Source: Polyangia bacterium
GTDB taxonomy: Bacteria > Myxococcota_A > Polyangia > Polyangiales > Polyangiaceae
Assembly (NCBI GenBank): GCA_030433055.1
Contig: JAUILJ010000029.1
Span: 1 to 19,830, forward strand
Length of the DNA: 19,830 nt
Direction of reading: 5' to 3'
In this document: positions 7,566-15,575 of the stretch, one piece after another
Numbering within the stretch: position 1 is the first letter of the stretch
Layout: each line of letters begins with the position of its first letter
Position numbers and translations under genes: made by a program
The notes under the pieces: model-generated
Told to the model about the DNA's origin: nothing
The model's database searches: none
What the model saw: only the letters and a program-made list of their open reading frames with translations

Positions 7566-8801
7566 TCATAGCTCCTCGAGCGGCGCCTGGCTCTCCTTCC
7601 AGCGCGCCGCCACGGCGCGAATCGCGTCGGGGTAGACCCCAAAATGCGCGCAGTGGTCTAGCTTGCCGTTCCCGGCGTACCCGCGAGCGTGAAAGTCCCC
7701 GGAGCTGTAGAAGTCGGTGAGCTCCAGCCCCAGCGCGTCACGACGACGTGCCGGCACCGGCTTACCTCCAAGCTCGGACACGAGCCAGTGCACGGTCTCC
7801 GTGGTGGACGCGTAGTCCGCAGTGGGGATCGCCGAGTGGCTGAGGAAGAAGAAGCGCTTGCCGGTCAGCGCCGCTCGCCCGAACTTCAGGAACGGCGCCA
7901 GGCGCAGCGACCGCGCCTTCAGATCCCGTGAGCCGTGGAAGCTATCGATCAGGATCAGCGCGTCCACCTTCGCTCCCAGCGGCTGAGTCAGCACCTCTCC
8001 AATGGCCTCGAAGCCGCGGCTCCAACCCGAGAGCGCCATGCGCCGCACGTGCGCAGAGCGCCCCATGCGCTTGGTGAGTTCCTTCTCTACGCCGCTCACG
8101 AGTTGTACGAAGAGCTTTCCGTCGTGAAACGGCGGCGCGTACGCCTTGCCAATCCCCAGGCTCACGCCCAGGAACACCAAATCTTCACCGGTGCGCACCA
8201 GCTCCTTGCGCGCCGGGCGCTGACCGTGAAAGTGCACCACGAGATCGAAGCCACCGCTGCTGTCGAGCTTCAGGTGCTTGGGCACGATGAAGTTGCCCAT
8301 GGGTCGCACGTGAATCCACTTCGGCTCGTGCACTCCAAAGCCCGGATCCGGCGCCTCACAGGGCAAGTAGCCGCCGCGCTCCGCTGGGCTCAACATGAAC
8401 TGCAGTTCCTTCGCGGGCCTGGCGTCGCGCCAGCCCTCGGGCAGCGGCAAGTAGGTCTGCTGCGTGGCGAAGAAAGGCCGCGTCGGGTTGAGCGGATCCT
8501 TCAACGTAGCGGCGCCAGCACCGCGCGCAGCGGAGCCCGCCAGTGCCTCGACTCGCGCGCTGCCCGCAGGTTCGGGGGCGAGGCGCGCGGCACTGCCCGA
8601 GCTGGCCGCGCGAGGCTCCAGCGCAGCCCCAGAGGCTGAGGCGGCGAGCGGCGCCCGTGCCTCGGCGGCGTCATCGCAGCCTCCGAGCGCGCCGCACATG
8701 AGCGCGCCGAAGCACAACGCGAGGCTCGCCGCGCCTACGTCCCTGCGTCGCGAGCCCCTGGGCGGCGCCGGAAGCGCGAGATCTGGCGTCACAAAGCGCA
8801 T
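7566..8801 (-). CDS. Lipoprotein with alpha/beta-hydrolase-like domain
   Basis: A 411-residue protein. An Arg-rich N-region (15-20) and a hydrophobic core lead to a lipobox A-L-G-G-C with Cys42. Residues 43-105 are an Ala/Ser/Pro-rich linker. The rest resembles an alpha/beta hydrolase: H-F-H-G (190-193) fits the oxyanion loop, G-W-S261-R-G fits the G-x-S-x-G nucleophile elbow, L-I-D286-S could carry the acid, and H383 or H386 in L-D-H-C-A-H-F the base. It is probably an envelope-anchored esterase or hydrolase, but the substrate is unknown and the triad is assigned by eye. The ATG at 8801 was preferred to an upstream in-frame start at 8879, because the latter would run into the divergent gene and put a long extension before the signal peptide. 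Confidence 0.7.
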   Translation of the reverse strand: MRFVTPDLALPAPPRGSRRRDVGAASLALCFGALMCGALGGCDDAAEARAPLAASASGAALEPRAASSGSAARLAPEPAGSARVEALAGSAARGAGAATLKDPLNPTRPFFATQQTYLPLPEGWRDARPAKELQFMLSPAERGGYLPCEAPDPGFGVHEPKWIHVRPMGNFIVPKHLKLDSSGGFDLVVHFHGQRPARKELVRTGEDLVFLGVSLGIGKAYAPPFHDGKLFVQLVSGVEKELTKRMGRSAHVRRMALSGWSRGFEAIGEVLTQPLGAKVDALILIDSFHGSRDLKARSLRLAPFLKFGRAALTGKRFFFLSHSAIPTADYASTTETVHWLVSELGGKPVPARRRDALGLELTDFYSSGDFHARGYAGNGKLDHCAHFGVYPDAIRAVAARWKESQAPLEEL

Positions 8802-8835
8802 GCGTGAGCGCCAGGGTGTCGTATACGACGCGCCG

Positions 8836-9597
8836 ATGGCAAGCCCAGGAATCAGGCGCAAGCTCCAGCTGCGCATCATTCACCAAGGCGAAGAGATCAC
8901 CGGCGCGGCTCCGCTCCCCATCGAGCGCGCCGCCAAGATCTGCAGTCGCGGCGACGAGACACACCGCGCGTTGGTGCACCTCTGCCTGACGTTCGCCGAC
9001 TACGCCCTGCGCCAGGCCACGCCTCCGGGAGCCAATCGGCCGCTACTCGATCAACTGTCCGTCGCACACGCCTGGATTCAAGGCAAGGCCAGCATCGAGG
9101 CGGTGCGCAAGGCTCGCAGCGAAGCTTTCAACGCAATTGTTGCCGCAGAGAAACGCACAACCGAAGCGGTCAACGAGTCGCTCAAGGTGATGACACGCAA
9201 GGCAGAGACAGGGCTCGACCGCCACGCTACCACCGTGGTGTTGCGCTACGCGGCCCTCGGCGCGAACTACGCCGCCGGCTGCGCCGTCATGACGCTGGAC
9301 GCGATCGACGACCCAGGTCGCTCACTCAACGTCGTCACTCAGGCGGCCGGCGCCGTGGCTTACCAGCGCATGGCCCTGGGGCCCGCGCTCGGCAGTGAGC
9401 TCCGCGCCGCCGCCTGGGGCCAGGCAGAGTGGGAAGCTTCACGCCCCGGCGCCCCCGAGGTGTACCCCGCAGGCGCCCTCGCGGTTCAGTTGTTTCACGA
9501 GTTCCTGGGCTGCCAGTGGAAGGATCAGAGCGACGGGCTCCGTGCGTACTTCGAGATCTTCACCGACTGGGCGCTCCCGCACCTGCAGGCGAACTAG
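8836..9597 (+). CDS. Uncharacterised all-alpha protein (faint Imm-5-like pattern)
   Basis: A 253-residue protein with no signal peptide or membrane segment. It looks almost entirely helical. The segment A-H-A-W-I-Q-G-K-A-S-I-E-A-V-R-K-A-R-S-E-A followed by an Ala-rich helix and a later G-A-N-Y-A-A-G-C-A-V run recalls the Imm-5 immunity/helical family, but this is a weak impression and no toxin gene is next to it. The ATG at 8836 is chosen because the in-frame sequence before it is antisense to the neighbouring lipoprotein gene. Only 34 bp separate the two divergent start codons, so at least one promoter must lie inside the other gene. It ends 22 bp before the convergent O-methyltransferase stop. 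Confidence 0.72.
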   Translation: MASPGIRRKLQLRIIHQGEEITGAAPLPIERAAKICSRGDETHRALVHLCLTFADYALRQATPPGANRPLLDQLSVAHAWIQGKASIEAVRKARSEAFNAIVAAEKRTTEAVNESLKVMTRKAETGLDRHATTVVLRYAALGANYAAGCAVMTLDAIDDPGRSLNVVTQAAGAVAYQRMALGPALGSELRAAAWGQAEWEASRPGAPEVYPAGALAVQLFHEFLGCQWKDQSDGLRAYFEIFTDWALPHLQAN

Positions 9598-9619
9598 CGC
9601 CGCTCGAAGAGCCACCGAT

Positions 9620-10282
9620 TCATCGCTTGCGCGCGAGGTACAGGCCGTCGCCCAGGGGCAGCATACTGACGTTCACCCTTTGATCCGCATGGATATGATC
9701 GTTGAGCTTGCGGATCGCCTGGGTGTCTGAACCTTGGTCTGACGGATCGGCGACTGCCCCACTCCAGAGCACGTTGTCCACCAGGATCAGCCCGCCAGGG
9801 CGGAGCAGTTCCAGGCAGTGCTCGTAGTACGCCTGATAGCCGCCCTTGTCCGCGTCGATGAACGCGATGTCGTAGCTCCCGGCTTCACCCGCGCTGATGC
9901 GCGCCTGGAGCGTCTCCGAAGCGGGCGCAAGCACCAGCTCGACCTTGTGGCTCACTCCGGCGCGCTCCCAGTACTTCTTGGCGATGGAGGTGAACTCAGC
10001 GTTCACGTCGCATGCCAGCAGCTTGCCGTCGTCGGGCATCGCCAAAGCCACGCTCAAGGAACTGTATCCAGTGAACACACCGACTTCGATGGCGCGTCTC
10101 ACCCCCATCAATTCCACCAGCAATCGCATGAACTGCCCCTGCTCCGGGGAAATCTGCATGCGCGCGGCTGGGTGCTCTGCAGTCTCCTTGCGCAGGGCCG
10201 TGAGCACTTCTGGCTCACGTAGCGAGTGCTCGAGCAGGTAGGAGTAGACGTTGTCTGGAAGTCCGAGGCTGCGTAGTGACAT
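9620..10282 (-). CDS. SAM-dependent O-methyltransferase (caffeoyl-CoA/catechol OMT type)
   Basis: A 220-residue cytoplasmic enzyme that should move a methyl group from S-adenosylmethionine to a hydroxyl, probably of a catechol-like substrate, with a divalent metal. The SAM site is motif I, A-I-E-V-G-V-F-T-G-Y-S-S-L (64-76). F-I-D-A-D-K (141-146) and L-V-D-N (167-170) supply the metal-binding Asp143, Asp169 and Asn170 typical of the family, and the usual P-L-G-D-G-L strand ends the fold. Length and order agree with the family (about 220 residues). The start ATG overlaps the stop of the esterase gene upstream by one base, so it is probably translated by reinitiation after it. Confidence 0.93.
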   Translation of the reverse strand: MSLRSLGLPDNVYSYLLEHSLREPEVLTALRKETAEHPAARMQISPEQGQFMRLLVELMGVRRAIEVGVFTGYSSLSVALAMPDDGKLLACDVNAEFTSIAKKYWERAGVSHKVELVLAPASETLQARISAGEAGSYDIAFIDADKGGYQAYYEHCLELLRPGGLILVDNVLWSGAVADPSDQGSDTQAIRKLNDHIHADQRVNVSMLPLGDGLYLARKR

Positions 10283-11439
10283 CAGTCGTCACTCTGTAGC
10301 AGATCTGGCCAGGCGGGGTCCTCATCCAGCATTTCATCCACCCAGGTGGTGAGCAGCGTGCCGTTCACCTGATGATCGTAGAGGCCGATCGCGGCGGTGT
10401 GCTGACTTCCAGCGATGTAGAAACGGTTGAAACGTTCGGGGCTGCGTTCATGGATGCTGCCCGTCTCCTGCAAGAGCAGCGCCTTGAAGTCGGGCCCCTG
10501 CATGCCGAGGAACACGCCACCAATCACCGCGTCCTCATAGGAAGAGAACGCGCCCACTCGCAGGCTGGGGTCCCGATCGAGCGCCCAGGCGATCATCTCC
10601 GAGAACTGCCCTCCCTGGCAGCTCTCGCAGGACGGCGGGATGAACTGATCGAATTTCCACTCGGCTTTAAAGTTCTCGAGCGTCTCGGGCCGGTCGGGGT
10701 TGGTCAGGCCGAGCCCAGCGTCGTTGATCACATCCAGCTGGGTGTGGGGCCACTGCATGCGCACCGCCGCCGTACCGATGATCGTGCCGTAGCCTCCCGC
10801 GCTCGACCCAACGAGCGCGATGCGCCCTGGCTCTGGGTAGCGCTCCTTCAGCACGTCCATCGCGGCGGTCAGGTTCGCGAGGCCGTGGTGATAGCGAGTC
10901 GTGCCGTTATCATCGATCTCGTTGTCGCCGCTGAACACCGACCCATCGCAATAGGCGACGTGGGCCATGTTGTAGCCGTAGAACGGGTTCTGATCCGTGG
11001 AGGGATCCGTCCAGCCGAGCGTCGGCACGCGATCGCTGGCCTTGGTGTTCGCCGAGCACAGCTCGGACCAACAGGCTCCGCCGCCCTGGAGATAGATGAG
11101 CAGGTTCTCGGAGCCGCTGTCCTGCAAACCGAATGAGTAGGGATCGCCCCACAAGCAGATCGGGCCATGCTCGTCGGCGGCGAACTGAAAACCGTACAGG
11201 CCCTCCCCGTAGTCACGGACCTCTTCAGGCTCGAACTTGCCGATGTAGCGATCGAGGCCAACGCCCTGGAGCTCTTCCATGGTTGCGTCGTCGAAGCCGA
11301 TCTGGACGCCGGAATCACCAGTGGCCTCATCGCTTCCGCAACCGATCGCACCGAGGCCAAGCGCGATGCCGAGCAGCGCCGGTGCCAGCGCGCAGGTACG
11401 CCGTGAAGAGCCAGTTGCCGTCGGAGTTACGCGCGTCAT
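10282..11439 (-). CDS. Pectinacetylesterase/Notum-family lipoprotein esterase
   Basis: A 385-residue predicted lipoprotein. The signal peptide ends at the lipobox G-A-I-G-C (Cys34). The mature part is a carboxylesterase of the pectinacetylesterase family: Y-L-Q-G-G-G-A-C-W (116-124) is the family's oxyanion-hole element, G-S-S213-A-G-G the nucleophile motif, and G-S-Q-H347-T the probable base; the acid may be Asp303 in Y-E-D-A. Family members remove acetyl groups from pectin or, in animal Notum, palmitoleate from Wnt; the bacterial substrates are mostly unknown. Envelope location suggests action on an extracellular ester. It overlaps the O-methyltransferase by one base (TGATG). The start codon has no evident ribosome binding site, so it could lie somewhat differently. 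Confidence 0.87.
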   Translation of the reverse strand: MTRVTPTATGSSRRTCALAPALLGIALGLGAIGCGSDEATGDSGVQIGFDDATMEELQGVGLDRYIGKFEPEEVRDYGEGLYGFQFAADEHGPICLWGDPYSFGLQDSGSENLLIYLQGGGACWSELCSANTKASDRVPTLGWTDPSTDQNPFYGYNMAHVAYCDGSVFSGDNEIDDNGTTRYHHGLANLTAAMDVLKERYPEPGRIALVGSSAGGYGTIIGTAAVRMQWPHTQLDVINDAGLGLTNPDRPETLENFKAEWKFDQFIPPSCESCQGGQFSEMIAWALDRDPSLRVGAFSSYEDAVIGGVFLGMQGPDFKALLLQETGSIHERSPERFNRFYIAGSQHTAAIGLYDHQVNGTLLTTWVDEMLDEDPAWPDLLQSDD

Positions 11440-11686
11440 GCGTGAATTCTAGCGGAGCCGGTGGGCCGACCGCCAGGCAGTCTCCCCAGACACGAGCCCG
11501 GAGTGGCAGATTGGCGCCCCCGCACCAGCCGCGCGATTCGCCGTGTTGCGGGCTTGGAACAACCTTCCAACTCAAGCAGATCGATCACGCTGCGCCACGG
11601 ACACCGAGGGTCTTCGAAGAGCCGGTAGGTCAGCCGGTGGCCTGTAGTAGGCTCGCGCATCGCCCGGCGGGCGACGCCGTTTATCC

Positions 11687-11693
11687 AGGAGGG
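11687..11693 (+). promoter_or_regulatory. Ribosome binding site deciding a GTG start
   Basis: AGGAGGG is nearly the full Shine-Dalgarno consensus. It ends three to four bases before the GTG at 11697 and about sixteen before the ATG at 11709, so it favours the GTG although the spacing is on the short side. Confidence 0.7.
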
Positions 11694-11696
11694 AAT

Positions 11697-12689
11697 GTGA
11701 AGCGAGCAATGGTCACTGGGGGCTGCGGCTTCCTCGGCAGCGCAATCGTTCGCCTGCTCCTCGAGCGGGGAGTCACGGTGAGCGTGCTAGCGCTCCCAGA
11801 CGAGCCCACGGACAACCTCGAGGGGCTGGACGTCGAGATCCAACGAGGCAACGTCCTCGATCTCGACGCCTGTCGCCGCGCAGTGACTGGAGTCGACACG
11901 CTGTTCCACGCGGCAGCCGTGTACAAGGCGTACATGGTGGATCCTCGCCCGATGTACGAGGTGAACCTGCGCGGCACCTTCAACATGCTCGAGGCGGCGC
12001 GGCGCGCGGGGGTCGAGCGCACGATCTACACGGCCAGCATTGTTTCCCTAGGGAGACCATCCCCAGGCCGCCTGGGTGATGAGAACTCGGCCTACGAGGC
12101 CTGGGATGTCGAGATGCACTACAGCCGTTCGAAGTTCCACTCCCGCGAGGTGGCCGAGAGCTTCGCGCACTGGGGCATGGACGTGCGCGTGGTGTGCCCC
12201 GGCGCGGTGCTGGGGCCGGGAGACATAGCCCCGACACCCACCGGACAGACCGTGTTGAACACCCTGCAGATGAAGGGCCCGGCGGTCACCACCGACGGCG
12301 GCATGAGCTACGTCGACGTGCGCGACGCGGCGCTGGTCCACGTACTGACCGCAGACAAGGGCCGAGCAGGAGAGCGCTACATCGCGACGGCACACAACCT
12401 GAGCAACGGCGACTTGATGCGTGCCGTGATGCGAGCAGCGGGAGACACCCGGCCGGTCCGGCGCATGCCCACCGCCCTGGCGAAGCGCTTGGTACGGGGG
12501 GTGGAGCGGATCGCGATTCTACGCGGAAAAGAGCCTCCGGTTACCAGCGCGTTCTTCGAGTACACCCTGAAGCCAGGTTACTACTCCAACGACAAGTCGG
12601 TGCTGGAGCTGGGTGCGACCTATCGAGGCTTCGACGAGACGCTGAGGGACGCAATCGCGTACTTCCGCCAACGCGGCCTCCTCCGCTGA
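11697..12689 (+). CDS. Extended SDR, NAD-dependent epimerase/reductase (HpnA-like)
   Basis: A 330-residue cytoplasmic enzyme. The Rossmann nucleotide site T7-G-G-C-G-F-L-G is at the N-terminus, followed by L-F-H-A-A-A (69-74), a serine site at T-A-S-I-V-S (112-117) and the catalytic Y142-S-R-S-K146. The segment G-P-G-D-I-A-P-T-P-T-G-Q (173-184) resembles hopanoid-associated sugar epimerase HpnA and dihydroflavonol reductase-like proteins; no other hopanoid gene is in the window, so the pathway is open. The GTG at 11697 has AGGAGG at 11687-11692, four bases upstream, and places the Rossmann motif right at the start; the ATG at 11709 would be too far from this site. The 257 bp between this gene and the divergent esterase hold no other feature I can support. 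Confidence 0.88.
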   Translation: MKRAMVTGGCGFLGSAIVRLLLERGVTVSVLALPDEPTDNLEGLDVEIQRGNVLDLDACRRAVTGVDTLFHAAAVYKAYMVDPRPMYEVNLRGTFNMLEAARRAGVERTIYTASIVSLGRPSPGRLGDENSAYEAWDVEMHYSRSKFHSREVAESFAHWGMDVRVVCPGAVLGPGDIAPTPTGQTVLNTLQMKGPAVTTDGGMSYVDVRDAALVHVLTADKGRAGERYIATAHNLSNGDLMRAVMRAAGDTRPVRRMPTALAKRLVRGVERIAILRGKEPPVTSAFFEYTLKPGYYSNDKSVLELGATYRGFDETLRDAIAYFRQRGLLR

Positions 12690-12692
12690 CAC

Positions 12693-12714
12693 CCGGGGCG
12701 CATGAACGCCCCGG
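12693..12714 (+). terminator. Stem-loop just after the epimerase gene
   Basis: CCGGGGCG, a six-base loop CATGAA, then CGCCCCGG: a perfect 8-bp GC-only hairpin that starts three bases after the stop codon. No T-run follows, so it may slow or protect the transcript end rather than terminate strongly. The next gene follows about 120 bp later on the same strand. Confidence 0.5.
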
Positions 12715-12835
12715 AAGCTGGGCCGGGCCCTGCACCGGAACGAGACGGCGGCGCGGAAGCAGCGCATCCATTGGAGCTTCAGGCGCTGCGTGAGCGGCGC
12801 TTGGGCTGACGCGGTCCGCGTGAGATACTGGCGCC

Positions 12836-13369
12836 GTGAAAGCGCTCGCCCGGATTTGCTTGTGGCTCTACGTCTTGGTCTTCATCGGCGCGGGTGGCGC
12901 GATGCTGATCGGTGCCAAGGACGCCGCGCAGATGGTGGGCGTTAGCACCGAGATGCTCGAGCTGAGCGGCGTCGCGTCACTGCTGAACCAGCTGCGCTAC
13001 ATGGGCGCGATCGCCATCGGCTTCGGGGCGGCGGTGGCGGTGTTGCACAAGCAGATCCTCACGGAGAAGCGCCACGCCACGCTCTTCGTGGTCGTGCTGC
13101 TCTTGATGCCGCTGTCGCGCACCATCTCCCTGTTCATGGATGGCTTTCCGCACTTTTCCCTGCTGCTCTTGATGCTGGGCGAGTACGGCCTGTTCGCAGT
13201 GTTCTTCCTGCACACCAAGCGAAACGTGTGGGCCAAGGGCAAGTCGGCAGAAGGAGCCACGGAGACCGACAAAGCAGGCCTCGATCCAGAGCTGGCAGAG
13301 CTCGCTGAAGCAGCCATCGCGGCGGACAAGCCGAAGGCTGGAGCAGCGAAGGCGTCGGTGAAATCCTGA
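12836..13369 (+). CDS. DUF4345-like integral membrane protein
   Basis: A 177-residue protein with four predicted membrane helices: about residues 5-26, 56-71, 82-98 and 106-121. The segment S-L-L-N-Q-L-R-Y-M-G-A-I-A-I-G-F-G and the G-x-x-L-I-G start of the first loop resemble DUF4345 proteins, small four-helix inner-membrane proteins of unknown role. The tail from about residue 130 is charged and Ala/Lys-rich and should lie in the cytoplasm; it is longer than in most members I recall. The start is a GTG with a basic residue and hydrophobic helix directly after it; no clear ribosome binding site is visible. No partner is suggested by its neighbours. Confidence 0.75.
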   Translation: MKALARICLWLYVLVFIGAGGAMLIGAKDAAQMVGVSTEMLELSGVASLLNQLRYMGAIAIGFGAAVAVLHKQILTEKRHATLFVVVLLLMPLSRTISLFMDGFPHFSLLLLMLGEYGLFAVFFLHTKRNVWAKGKSAEGATETDKAGLDPELAELAEAAIAADKPKAGAAKASVKS

Positions 13370-13403
13370 AGCAGGCGCCTTCGAGTCGACTAGACTGAGG
13401 CGC

Positions 13404-14480
13404 ATGATGCGCTTGGTCTGGGGCTTTGGAACCGCGTCGCTCGTGCTCGGGCTCAGCGCTTCGGGATGCAGCTCGAGCGATGACGGCGCCAGCGGAGACG
13501 CTGGGATCCCATTCGAGGAGCTACCCGGCGAACTGATGACCGCCACCTGCAAGCTCCTCGAGAACTGCGGCGCTGAACTCTCGAGGCTGTATTTGCCCAA
13601 CGAGGAGTGCACCACGCTTCAGGAACGCGCCTTCCTCGACTCCGATTTCCCTGCTCTGGCCGCGGCTGTGGAGCAGGGTCGTGTCGTCTATCACCCGACC
13701 GCCGCGCGAGCGTGCCTCGACGCCATCGCAAACGGCCAATGCGATGTACTCGTCGGGGGGCTGCCCGAGATCTGCGAGGAGGCCATCGAGGGCGCTACAC
13801 CCCTCGGAGGTGAGTGCACCGTGGACGCTGAATGCGGGAGCACACGCTACTGCAACGCCAGTGCAACGTGCCCTGGCGCGTGCGCCGAACGTGGCGGCGA
13901 GGGAGCTTCCTGCGCCAGCGACGAAGCGTGTGGTCGAGGGCTGATCTGCGGTCCGGGCGGCGCCTGCACCTCGCCGCTGCCGAGAGGCTCCGCGTGCGAG
14001 GACGGCGGAGCGCCGTGTGCCGCTGGCAGCTTCTGCTTTGGAAGTGGCCCCGGTGCTCCGGGCCGCTGCGAGGATGCCAGCACGTTGTTCACGACCAACG
14101 AAGGTCAGTCGTGCGACATCTCGAACGGGCCGCTGTGTAATCCGGAGCTCGTCTGCGTCCCGAGCAGCGGCAGCGCGGGGAGCTGCGAGCGACCTTCGAA
14201 GCTCGGCGAGAGCTGCGTCGTAGCGTTTCCGGATGGATGTGGAAGCGACGGCTACTGTCAGATCGGCGGAGACGGCTCCGGTACCTGCGTCGAGCTGCCT
14301 GCGGCCGGAGAGCCCTGCGCACAGGTCTTGGGCCCCCAGTGCCAACCGTTTGCCCGCTGCGTCAGTGGCACCTGTCGCAACCTCCAGCGCCTGGGGGGCA
14401 ACTGCGAGGACGACACGATGTGCTACTCGGGCAACTGCGACGGCAACGTGTGCAAGAGCACCGACGCCTGCTCCCGTTGA
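13404..14480 (+). CDS. Cys-rich lipoprotein (repeated disulfide-knot-like segments)
   Basis: A 358-residue protein. The signal peptide has a lipobox-like S-A-S-G-C with Cys22 as the acyl site. A helical, Cys-containing part (about 40-125) is followed by repeated cysteine-rich segments to the end, with recurring G-x-x-C-x-x-D-x-E-C, R-Y-C and G-x-C steps, reminiscent of Dickkopf- or EGF-like knots seen in many myxobacterial surface proteins. The many evenly spaced cysteines suggest disulfides formed outside the cytoplasm. It probably sits on the outer membrane; no enzymatic motif is seen. Two adjacent ATG codons (13404 and 13407) are both possible starts. Confidence 0.85.
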   Translation: MMRLVWGFGTASLVLGLSASGCSSSDDGASGDAGIPFEELPGELMTATCKLLENCGAELSRLYLPNEECTTLQERAFLDSDFPALAAAVEQGRVVYHPTAARACLDAIANGQCDVLVGGLPEICEEAIEGATPLGGECTVDAECGSTRYCNASATCPGACAERGGEGASCASDEACGRGLICGPGGACTSPLPRGSACEDGGAPCAAGSFCFGSGPGAPGRCEDASTLFTTNEGQSCDISNGPLCNPELVCVPSSGSAGSCERPSKLGESCVVAFPDGCGSDGYCQIGGDGSGTCVELPAAGEPCAQVLGPQCQPFARCVSGTCRNLQRLGGNCEDDTMCYSGNCDGNVCKSTDACSR

Positions 14481-14484
14481 CCAA

Positions 14485-14530
14485 GCGCGCCGGATCCTAG
14501 CGCCGAACAGAGGCGAGCGTCCCGGCGCGC
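14485..14530. terminator. Inverted repeat between convergent gene ends
   Basis: GCGCGCCGG (14485-14493) pairs perfectly with CCGGCGCGC (14522-14530), and an inner CGCC/GGCG pair (14501-14504 and 14512-14515) can form within the loop. It fills the gap between the stop of the Cys-rich lipoprotein gene (plus) and that of the ferritin-like gene (minus), so it could end transcription from both sides. There is no T-run; the call rests on symmetry and position. Confidence 0.45.
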
Positions 14531-14531
14531 C

Positions 14532-15497
14532 TCACGCGAACTTGGCTTGCAACGCGTCCTCTGCCAGCTCTTCGTAGCTCATACGCGAGGCGCGCTCACG
14601 CTCAGCGTCGTTGTACAGGCGAGTGATCATATCGGGACCGACCCCGAGCAGGCGCTCGATGGCACGGCCAAACACCAGGCGAGTTGCTGGGGAGTCGTTG
14701 TACAGGTCCTGCACGCGCTCCATGAACTTCACGAAGCCACTGCGACGCACCCCCGGCTTCTTGGAGAGCAGCTGGATGCGCTTGAACGCTTCCTTCATTC
14801 TGATTCCGCTCGGATCCACAACCTGCATCGGCTTGAAGAACACGCCGCGGAAGAACGGTGCCCCGTAGTACAGCACGTTGGCGAAGGACCACAGGGCCGA
14901 CAGGCGCACCAAGAGCGGCTTTGGGGGCTCCGCCTCCAACTTGTCGGCGTAGGCCTGCGACGAGTAGTAGCCAATCATGTGGAAATCGATCGCGATGTGA
15001 CGGGACTCGTCACGGTTGATGAGATCCATCGCCCGCTCGCTCATGGTGTCGTGAACGTAGTCGTTGATGGAGCGCAGCAGCGCGATGTCGAGGATCAGCT
15101 CACCGCTCGTGATGTAAGCGTTGGCAATTTCCGCAGAGAGATGTTTCACGGAGGCGATGAAATGAGGCCGGAATCGCTGAAGCGCGCGGTTCATCTCGTA
15201 TTGCTTGAGCTTGCGCGTGTCGTAGTAGCGAGCCAACCGTTCGGCAGCCTGAGCGTGACGCTCTTCGTCTTCGACGAAGGTGCGAAAGATGGCCTCCAGC
15301 GTCGGGTCTTCCGCACGGCGCCGCTGCTCCTCGAACAAGGCACCGGCCAAGCGCTCGATACCGGCCATGTCCGTGAAGTACTGAACGATGGCCCGTTCAT
15401 CGGCTTCAGACATCCGCCGGGGGGAGCCGCTCCAGTCGAGGTCCTCGACGCTCCACTGCTCACGGCGACACTTTTCCAGCATGCGTTGCAGGTCCAT
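14532..15497 (-). CDS. Ferritin-like diiron protein
   Basis: A 321-residue, almost all-helical cytoplasmic protein with the four-helix diiron signature: E48 in G-I-E-R-L, E78-E-R-H81, E133 in S-G-E-L-I, and E164-S-R-H167 with D171 after it. Two E-x-x-H motifs plus two single glutamates are what ferritin-like oxygenases and N-oxygenases of the AurF/CmlI type carry, as well as rubrerythrin-like proteins. The C-terminal ~140 residues have no such motif and include an aromatic stretch near 205-225 that could touch the membrane. Oxidation of a small substrate or a lipid is plausible but inferred. It diverges from an acyltransferase gene with 78 bp between the starts. Confidence 0.82.
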   Translation of the reverse strand: MDLQRMLEKCRREQWSVEDLDWSGSPRRMSEADERAIVQYFTDMAGIERLAGALFEEQRRRAEDPTLEAIFRTFVEDEERHAQAAERLARYYDTRKLKQYEMNRALQRFRPHFIASVKHLSAEIANAYITSGELILDIALLRSINDYVHDTMSERAMDLINRDESRHIAIDFHMIGYYSSQAYADKLEAEPPKPLLVRLSALWSFANVLYYGAPFFRGVFFKPMQVVDPSGIRMKEAFKRIQLLSKKPGVRRSGFVKFMERVQDLYNDSPATRLVFGRAIERLLGVGPDMITRLYNDAERERASRMSYEELAEDALQAKFA

Positions 15498-15575
15498 AGG
15501 CGTGGCTCCAGTCTAGCATCTGAAACGCGCTAAGTTCTGCGTCGGATGGGCGTACCCTGACTCGGGAGTGCTGCT

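Noticed and set aside
11446..11451. TAGAAT as a -10 box giving a leaderless esterase transcript
   Set aside because: No acceptable -35 partner at the right distance, and a single hexamer is weak evidence.
11133..11696. Upstream extension of the epimerase reading frame
   Set aside because: The extension is Arg/Pro-rich, overlaps the esterase gene antisense, and a strong ribosome binding site marks the GTG at 11697.
13521..14345. Long antisense open frame opposite the Cys-rich lipoprotein gene
   Set aside because: Its composition (Ala/Arg-rich, no domain) is typical of shadow frames in GC-rich DNA, whereas the plus-strand frame has a signal peptide and ordered cysteines.
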